DNA of 64,000 nucleotides, taken from NCBI GenBank assembly GCA_965149945.1, contig CBCTTQ010000004.1:25881-89880 (forward strand). The letters are read 5' to 3'. The DNA comes from JAHZFN01 sp965149945 (lineage in GTDB: Bacteria > Bacillota > Dehalobacteriia > UBA4068 > UBA4997). The stretch's first letter is position 1, and each line of letters starts with the position of its first letter. The translations under genes were made by a program, and so were the position numbers. Positions 59,342-64,000 of the stretch are shown here, piece after piece. The notes beneath the pieces are model-generated. The model was not told where the DNA came from. It worked only from the letters and a program-made list of their open reading frames with translations, and did no database searches.

Positions 59342-59370
59342 TTTACAAATAAAGACAAAATGGTTATAAT
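59342..59370 (+). promoter_or_regulatory. pyrB promoter
   Basis: TTTACA, 17-bp spacer, TATAAT. The leader is about 80 nt, with a small hairpin TATGGA / TCCATA. I see no PyrR-type attenuator. Confidence 0.8.
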
Positions 59371-59457
59371 GAAAGTATGTTGTTGTAGTATGGAAATATG
59401 TTTTGCAAATCCATACAAATAAACATGTAGAATAATTAATACAGGGGGAAATTAGAA

Positions 59458-60435
59458 ATGATTGAAAGCACAACTTGCACCAAAGCCGAAATCGACAGAT
59501 TTAAAGGAATGGACATTCTTGGCGCTCCTCAGTTTGACAAAGATATGCTGATGACCGTTATGAAAGTCGCTGCGAAATATGAACAGTGCCTGGCTGAAGG
59601 TAAACGTCTCTACGACATGGACGGCAAAGTTTTGGCCGCTTTGTTCTTTGAACCTTCTACTCGTACCAGACTTTCCTTTGAAACTGCTATGCACAGACTC
59701 GGCGGTGCTGTAATTACCGTTTCTGATGCGAAAACTTCTTCCGGCAAAAAAGGCGAAACCTGGCATGATACCATGGTAATCAATGACAGCTATGCGGATG
59801 TTATCGTTTGCAGACATCCTGCCGAAGGTTCCGCTCAGGAAGCTGCCGAAGCTGCTACTCATCCCGTATTGAACGGTGGTGACGGTGCCGGCCAGCATCC
59901 TTCTCAGGCTTTGTTGGACATCTACACCATCTTCAAAGAAAAAGGCTCTCCGGAAGGTTTGACCGTAGCTTTGGTTGGTGACTTGAAATATGGTCGTACC
60001 GTACACTCTCTGGTAGACTTCTTGGCTTTCTTCAAATGTAAAGTTATCCTGGCTGCTCCGAAAGAATTGGCAATGCCCGCTGAAATCGTAGCCAGAATGG
60101 AAGAAAAAGGCGTTGAAATCGAACATAGAGAAGGTATGATGGAAGCCGTCAAAGGCGCTGACGTTATCTACATGACTCGTGTTCAGCAGGAACGTTTTGC
60201 TGACCAAGATGAATATGAAAGAGTAAAAGGCGCTTACATCATGAACGGTGATGTTGTTAAAACTCTGAAAGAAGGCGCGATCATTATGCATCCGCTGCCG
60301 AGAATCGTCGAAATCACCACTGATGTTGACGACTACAAAGGTGCCGCATACTTCCGTGAAGCTGCTAACGGCTTGTTCGTTCGTATGGCTCTTATTGCTC
60401 TGGTTACCGGTAATGTTAAATTTGAAACCAGATAA
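59458..60435 (+). CDS. pyrB: Aspartate carbamoyltransferase catalytic subunit
   Basis: 325-residue transcarbamylase joining carbamoyl phosphate and aspartate, the committed step of pyrimidine synthesis. Carbamoyl-phosphate loop FFEPSTRTRLSFETA (about 64-78), the mobile Lys loop SSGKKGETWHDT (about 95-106), HPSQALLD (about 146-153), and HPLPR (about 280-284) that marks aspartate rather than ornithine enzymes. Codon use is as biased as in gdhA, unusual for a biosynthetic gene. It stands alone with its own promoter and terminator; no pyrI or other pyr genes are adjacent. Confidence 0.93.
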   Translation: MIESTTCTKAEIDRFKGMDILGAPQFDKDMLMTVMKVAAKYEQCLAEGKRLYDMDGKVLAALFFEPSTRTRLSFETAMHRLGGAVITVSDAKTSSGKKGETWHDTMVINDSYADVIVCRHPAEGSAQEAAEAATHPVLNGGDGAGQHPSQALLDIYTIFKEKGSPEGLTVALVGDLKYGRTVHSLVDFLAFFKCKVILAAPKELAMPAEIVARMEEKGVEIEHREGMMEAVKGADVIYMTRVQQERFADQDEYERVKGAYIMNGDVVKTLKEGAIIMHPLPRIVEITTDVDDYKGAAYFREAANGLFVRMALIALVTGNVKFETR

Positions 60436-60455
60436 GTTCAGTCAATTCTGTACGC

Positions 60456-60487
60456 AAAAGTCCGACCTCACGGTCGGACTTTTTTTA
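60456..60487 (+). terminator. Terminator after pyrB
   Basis: Perfect 12-bp stem AAAAGTCCGACC / GGTCGGACTTTT, loop TCAC. Confidence 0.95.
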
Positions 60488-60675
60488 TCTTGATTGTTTA
60501 TTTTTGGTTTGGGAAAACGGATGTTGTTTTTAATGATTTTTTCCGATTCCCCGCGATTGTTTTTTTGACACCCGGCGAAAGGATTGCTTTTTAAGCGATC
60601 TTTTCCCGTTCCGTCTTTCCCCCGGCGGACGCTTTTGCAATAAGAGATCCTATCAGTATGCGATGGAGGAAAAGA

Positions 60676-60903
60676 ATGAAAAAAAGACGTTTTTTTATTT
60701 TCACAGTGGTGATGCTGCTTGGGCTGCCGTCGGCGGCCTATGGTATTTCGGTGACGGATATGGCCAACGGTACCGGCACCGTTGTGAAAATCGGTATTAC
60801 CGTTTTAATCGTTTTGCTGCTGTTGTTGACCGCGGTATTTGCTTACGGCATGCTGCGTTCTCTGCGTAAAGGCAAGAGAACGGAACAAGACGATGAATTG
60901 TAG
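60676..60903 (+). CDS. Small membrane protein (75 aa)
   Basis: Unrecognised. Residues 1-23 form a basic, hydrophobic signal-like segment ending PSAAYG. Residues about 38-61 are a strong membrane helix (VVKIGITVLIVLLLLLTAVFAYGML) followed by a short charged tail. If the signal is cleaved the product is a single-span protein of ~50 residues. TGGAGGA 6 bases before ATG 60676 is a good ribosome site. It converges on the HAD gene with only 5 bp between the stops and no terminator between them. Confidence 0.6.
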   Translation: MKKRRFFIFTVVMLLGLPSAAYGISVTDMANGTGTVVKIGITVLIVLLLLLTAVFAYGMLRSLRKGKRTEQDDEL

Positions 60904-60908
60904 CGAGA

Positions 60909-61379
60909 TTATTTTCGCAGCAGCCCTTTAGCGCGGGTGGGTTTTAACAAGAGATCCAGCGCGTCAAAAATTGAAGTAACCACAATGTCCGCGTGACTGA
61001 TCAGTCGGGCAGAGCAGCCTTCCGGGCCGATGACGGCTACTGCCATTTCGGCGGCGTCCAACATGGGAATATCGTTTAAGCCATTGCCTATTGCCATGGT
61101 ATCACCTTTCATCTCCTGGACGATGGCGGCTTTTTCCAGTCCTGCTTCTGCCAGTGGAAAACGTCTGACTTCAATGCCCGCTTTTTCGCATTGGGGTGTA
61201 GCGGTTCCGTGGGAGTCCGCTGTCAGGCAGCAGACACGTACACCCTGGGCTTCGATGGCTGCGATTTTTTCCTGCAGCCCCGGAATGATTTGACCGTCAG
61301 TGGCGATGGTGCCGTTAAAATCCAGCGCCAGATTGCGGATTTCCAATGGCTCCATGCCGAGATTTTTGATACTGATCAT
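60909..61379 (-). CDS. HAD-superfamily protein, soluble P-type-ATPase-like
   Basis: 156-residue HAD fold without cap domain. Motif I is Asp20-Phe-Asn22-Gly-Thr (DFNGT) instead of DxDGT; motif II CCLTADSHGT; motif IV GNGLNDIPML. It resembles the group called soluble P-type ATPase, the catalytic domain of P-type pumps without membrane part. The second Asp, the usual acid/base of phosphatases, is Asn, as P-type ATPases have Thr there; slow phosphoenzyme turnover is expected. Start: ATG 61379 with AAGGAGGG upstream; the longer frame lacks a site. Function unknown. Confidence 0.78.
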   Translation of the reverse strand: MISIKNLGMEPLEIRNLALDFNGTIATDGQIIPGLQEKIAAIEAQGVRVCCLTADSHGTATPQCEKAGIEVRRFPLAEAGLEKAAIVQEMKGDTMAIGNGLNDIPMLDAAEMAVAVIGPEGCSARLISHADIVVTSIFDALDLLLKPTRAKGLLRK

Positions 61380-61534
61380 GTGAATTCCCTCCTTGAATGA
61401 ATTCCCTGAAACGGGACAAACAACGAAAAGACAACGGAAGCGCATGTCGGGCGCCCGGTGAATGGCGCGGAATCACTCCGTCTGAAGATATTATAGTACG
61501 GGAAAATAAAAAAAACAAGGGGTTTTGATTGGAA

Positions 61535-61571
61535 TAAAAAGAAGGTCTGCCGCTATTGCGGCAGACCTTCT
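61535..61571 (-). terminator. Terminator after mntP
   Basis: Perfect 14-bp stem AGAAGGTCTGCCGC / GCGGCAGACCTTCT, loop TATT. The T-run is on the reverse strand. Confidence 0.92.
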
Positions 61572-61577
61572 CATATA

Positions 61578-62138
61578 TCAGAGAATTTCCAGATGCTCCA
61601 GGAGAATTTTGGCGCCCAATAGAATCAAGATGACGCCTCCTGCCAGCTCCGCTTTGTGTTGATAACGGCTGCCGAAGAGATTGCCGATTTTAACACCGAC
61701 AGCAGACAGGAAAAAGGTAGTGACGCCGATAAGCAACAATGCTTTAGGCAGGCTGACCGATAAAAAGGCAAAGGTGATTCCTACGGCCAGGGCATCAATA
61801 CTGGTAGCTATCGCCAACAGTAACATGGTGCGAAAGGCCAGGGAATCATCGGGGGCTTCCTCTTTTTTGCTGAAGGATTCGCGAATCATATTGGCGCCGA
61901 TCAGCCCCAAAAGCAAAAAAGCAATCCAATGATCGACGGCAGTGATTTTATCTTGGAAACCGGTGCCCAGCAGATACCCCAAGGCGGGCATTCCTGCTTG
62001 AAAAACGCCGAACCACAGACCGACGACGGCCGCCTTTTTCAAGGTGACCCGATCCATGGCCAGCCCTTTACAGACGGCAACAGCAAAGGCGTCCATGGAA
62101 AGACCGACAGCCAGCAAAAAAAGGGCAAATGTACTCAT
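61578..62138 (-). CDS. mntP: Manganese efflux pump MntP
   Basis: 186-residue six-helix protein made of two similar halves, each with a conserved Asp in the membrane: GLSMDAFAVAVCKGLA (about 13-28) and ATSIDALAVGITFAFL (about 110-125). MntP exports Mn2+ and protects against manganese excess. The leader is a yybP-ykoY manganese riboswitch with a terminator, which fits this role exactly: efflux made only when Mn2+ is high. GAGAGGAAAC upstream of the ATG. Confidence 0.94.
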   Translation of the reverse strand: MSTFALFLLAVGLSMDAFAVAVCKGLAMDRVTLKKAAVVGLWFGVFQAGMPALGYLLGTGFQDKITAVDHWIAFLLLGLIGANMIRESFSKKEEAPDDSLAFRTMLLLAIATSIDALAVGITFAFLSVSLPKALLLIGVTTFFLSAVGVKIGNLFGSRYQHKAELAGGVILILLGAKILLEHLEIL

Positions 62139-62182
62139 GATGGTTTCCTCTCTTTGTTTGGATTGGGAGTGTGATTTTGACG

Positions 62183-62302
62183 AAAAAAAAACCTATCCGC
62201 AGAAATCTGCAGATAAGTCTCATCATTTAAAATAAAGCCAGGCTTCAATAAGCCAGTTTGTTGACTTTATTACACGGATGTGCCGACTACTCCCTTACTA
62301 CG
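62183..62302 (-). promoter_or_regulatory. yybP-ykoY manganese riboswitch with expression-platform terminator
   Basis: Read on the reverse strand from about 62302: GTAAGGGAGTAG (62287-62298), GTCAACAAACTGGC and its partner GCCTGGCTTTATT, then GATGAGACTTATC (around 62212-62225) are the conserved blocks of this Mn2+-sensing class. P1 can form between GTAAG (62294-62298) and CTTAT (62213-62217). The same CTTAT is the 5' side of an 11-bp hairpin CTTATCTGCAG / CTGCGGATAGG followed by nine T (terminator). Metal binding should stabilise P1, block the terminator and turn mntP on. Confidence 0.85.
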
Positions 62303-62308
62303 GTTTCT

Positions 62309-62337
62309 ATTGTACTGGATTTTCTGTGGTTTGTCAA
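62309..62337 (-). promoter_or_regulatory. mntP promoter
   Basis: Reverse strand TTGACA, 17-bp spacer, TACAAT; start expected near 62302, just before the aptamer. Confidence 0.85.
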
Positions 62338-62361
62338 TCCTCTTTGGCGGGTAGAAAATAA

Positions 62362-62391
62362 TTGCGGGAGTCCCGCGTCCTATGTTATAAT
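62362..62391 (+). promoter_or_regulatory. Promoter of the DUF5665-lspA-rluD operon
   Basis: TTGCGG, 18-bp spacer, TATAAT with TGt before it. The spacer contains GCGGGAGTCCCGC. It is divergent from the mntP promoter, 25 bp away. Confidence 0.6.
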
Positions 62392-62449
62392 AATATATTA
62401 TAGTTATGGCGTTTTGGTTTTGCGGAAAACGCCGTGGGAGGTGATCGGT

Positions 62450-63055
62450 ATGAAGCGGAAAAAACACCTAAAAGAAAAAGTAATCCGAAAAGTCTTCCGG
62501 GGTACCAAATGGGCGGAAAACGTCAAGGTGTATAACGATCGTGTGTTGGATGCTGCCGTGGATGAGGCTTTTGCTAAAGTGGTGGTGCGTCCGAGAAATC
62601 CCGGAGAAGAAAAATTTTCTGTGAAGGTGGACAGCAAAGGTTTGAACGAGCGCCCTATCGGTGAAATCATTGATGAGTTAAACGCGGAAAATGAACAGAC
62701 GGATAAAAACAAAAGCTATCTGGAAGCCTCTGATTTAGAAAAAGGAGAGCGTCTGACCTTTGCAATGAATCGTTTGTCATTGCTGTTGGAAAAATCCCGT
62801 TTCAGTGATTATGTACTGATGATGAGTGATACAAAACGTCTGATGTATAAGCAGTTTCTGGCAGGAATTGCCCGTGGTGTGGGCTACGGCATCGGTTTTT
62901 TGCTATTGGCGGCTATCGCTATTTATATTCTACAGGCGGTGGCTTCCTGGGGATTGCCTTATATCGGCGATTTCATTGCGGATTTATTGTATTATATCGA
63001 CCAAGTGGAAGGAGCAAGACTGAATTTGTCTGCTTTGCCCTTGTGGCGGTTGTAA
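62450..63055 (+). CDS. DUF5665-like protein with C-terminal membrane helix
   Basis: 201-residue protein. The basic N-terminus (1-40) and a polar middle are followed by the DUF5665-like block (about 105-185): SRFSDYVLMMSDTKRLMYKQFLAGIARGVGYGIGFLLLAAIAIYILQ, with one or two membrane helices, then YIGDFIADLLYYID. Function unknown. Start: ATG 62450 with GGGAGGTGAT just upstream; the frame is open further 5' through the mntP leader region, but that part is non-coding. lspA follows 45 bases later, so it is first in the lspA-rluD transcript. Confidence 0.75.
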   Translation: MKRKKHLKEKVIRKVFRGTKWAENVKVYNDRVLDAAVDEAFAKVVVRPRNPGEEKFSVKVDSKGLNERPIGEIIDELNAENEQTDKNKSYLEASDLEKGERLTFAMNRLSLLLEKSRFSDYVLMMSDTKRLMYKQFLAGIARGVGYGIGFLLLAAIAIYILQAVASWGLPYIGDFIADLLYYIDQVEGARLNLSALPLWRL

Positions 63056-63100
63056 AAAAGTAAAGGTAAAATGAATTTGAAAAGGAGAGGAATTGAAAAT

Positions 63101-63559
63101 ATGATTTGGATTGTGATGGTGTTGGGAATCGCGGTGGATCAGATCACTAAAGTGCTGGCGGCGGCATATCTGCCCTATCAGGCGTCAGTTCCCATCATCG
63201 GAGATTTTTTTTCGTTGCGCTATATTCATAACGAGGGCGCCGCTTGGAGTCTGCTCAGCGGTAAAGTGGGGTTGCTTTTGGTTATCACCATTGTTGTGAC
63301 GCTGGTAGTAGCGTATTTGTTATATAAGACGCCGAGGGATCAGACATTATTGCGCTTTTCTTTCGCGTTATTGATCGCCGGAGCGGTAGGCAATATCATT
63401 GATCGCATTCGCTTGGGATATGTCATTGATTTTTTCAGTTTCCCCAACTTTCCGGTGTTCAATGTAGCGGATTGCTGTGTTACTGTCGCTATTGTTTTGA
63501 TTATCATTGCCACTTTGTTGGATGTGAAAAAGGAAAAGCGGACAGAAGCTGAAAAATGA
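63101..63559 (+). CDS. lspA: Lipoprotein signal peptidase (signal peptidase II)
   Basis: 152-residue aspartic membrane protease that removes the signal peptide of prolipoproteins (such as PrsA above) after diacylglyceryl transfer. Four membrane helices. Conserved boxes: AVDQITK (about 8-14), HNEGAAWSLL, NIIDRIRLGYVIDFF with the first catalytic Asp, and FNVADCCVT with the second Asp. Start: ATG 63101 with AGGAGAGG upstream; the in-frame ATG at 63071 precedes that site. Confidence 0.95.
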   Translation: MIWIVMVLGIAVDQITKVLAAAYLPYQASVPIIGDFFSLRYIHNEGAAWSLLSGKVGLLLVITIVVTLVVAYLLYKTPRDQTLLRFSFALLIAGAVGNIIDRIRLGYVIDFFSFPNFPVFNVADCCVTVAIVLIIIATLLDVKKEKRTEAEK

Positions 63560-63587
63560 AATTGTCCGAAAGGGAAAGGATAGACAC

Positions 63588-64000
63588 ATGACGGAATACA
63601 ATGTTTCGGAACAGCTGGAAGTAGATACGGCGGCGGAACGGTTAGACGCTTATTTGGCGGGGCGGTTTGCTGATTTGTCCCGTTCTCGTTTGCAAAAATT
63701 GATTAAAGAAGGATTGATCACTGTCAACGGGCAAACCGTAAAGCCCAGCTGTTCTTTAGAGGCGGGAGATTTGGTGACGGTGAAAGTGCCGCTGGCGGAG
63801 TCTCTGGCAGTGGAAGCGGAAGCCATCGCGTTGGATATTGTTTATGAGGACGCGGATGTGATTGTGGTCAACAAACCTCGCGGTATGGTGGTACATCCCG
63901 CGGCGGGTAATTACAACGGAACTTTGGTCAACGCGCTGCTGTACCATTGCCGCGATCTGTCCGGGATCAATGGTTCTTTGCGTCCCGGTATTGTACACCG
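63588..64000 (+). CDS. rluD: RluD-family 23S rRNA pseudouridine synthase, 5' part
   Basis: N-terminal 137 residues of an RluA/RluD-type pseudouridine synthase; the gene runs off the window. An S4 RNA-binding domain (about 13-75: ERLDAYLAGRFADLSRSRLQKLIKEGLITVNGQTVKPS) precedes the synthase domain beginning IVYEDADVIVVNKPRGMVVHPAAGN. The window stops at GIVHR, just before the catalytic Asp of HRLD. S4 plus this order next to lspA points to the RluD/YlyB branch, which modifies helix 69 of 23S rRNA. AGGGAAAGGA upstream of ATG 63588. Confidence 0.92.
   Translation, partial: MTEYNVSEQLEVDTAAERLDAYLAGRFADLSRSRLQKLIKEGLITVNGQTVKPSCSLEAGDLVTVKVPLAESLAVEAEAIALDIVYEDADVIVVNKPRGMVVHPAAGNYNGTLVNALLYHCRDLSGINGSLRPGIVH

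Overview
The window is ordinary chromosome of a low-to-mid GC Bacillota (Firmicutes) bacterium, probably an anaerobe. The evidence is two CIRCE/HrcA heat-shock loci, a SpoVT regulator and a BofA-like protein (spore-former lineage), a pth-mfd-prsA...spoVT order like that of Bacillus, an lspA-rluD pair, a ywlE-rpiB-ywlG operon, many strong AGGAGG ribosome sites and sigma-A promoters, and oxygen-sensitive 2-hydroxyacyl-CoA-dehydratase-type activases. The SRP RNA is of the short (~130 nt) type, which together with the gene content makes me lean to Negativicutes (Phascolarctobacterium/Acidaminococcus-like). That is inference, not proof. There is no prophage, IS element, CRISPR array, tRNA or rRNA in the window. 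Layout: 1-5.6 kb holds the end of an undecaprenyl-phosphate sugar-1-phosphate transferase gene, an SH3b wall protein, unknown small genes, comF, htrA and rlmH. 5.7-10 kb holds a MarR-controlled multidrug exporter, bofA, a crotonase and a PRC-barrel protein. 10-20.9 kb holds pth, mfd, prsA and a two-gene 2-hydroxyacyl-CoA dehydratase activase/reductase-like unit behind a structured leader. 21-25.3 kb holds an unknown membrane protein, spoVT and a YtrA-type regulator with an ABC exporter. 25.6-33.6 kb holds a class A PBP, gdhA, cysE and groESL. 33.7-41.4 kb holds TetR with a membrane zincin, glyA, a dCMP-deaminase-like gene, a GGDEF protein, a DegT-like protein without its PLP lysine, and a DUF134/NifX-like pair. 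41.5-46.2 kb holds an EamA transporter, ffs, a phosphohexomutase and nadE. 46.7-52.4 kb holds a probable selenium/sulfur-carrier operon (YedE, TusA-like, DUF3343, LysR) and ywlE-rpiB-ywlG. 52.6-59.2 kb holds hemW and hrcA-grpE-dnaK-dnaJ. 59.4-64 kb holds pyrB, a HAD protein, mntP with a manganese riboswitch, a DUF5665 protein, lspA and the start of rluD. Points most worth a second look: (1) a NifX-family gene (40961-41275) whose Cys/His-rich tail lies in frame just past a TAG codon, with the terminator placed after the tail; (2) a perfect 16-bp-arm inverted repeat that begins on the -10 box of the same operon; (3) an NAD synthase whose glutaminase domain has lost the catalytic Cys and Lys; (4) a DegT-fold protein with Ser in place of the PLP lysine; (5) a 46-codon zinc-ribbon gene overlapping a second zinc-ribbon gene tail to tail; (6) a yybP-ykoY leader in which the aptamer closing strand can be seen to be shared with the terminator.
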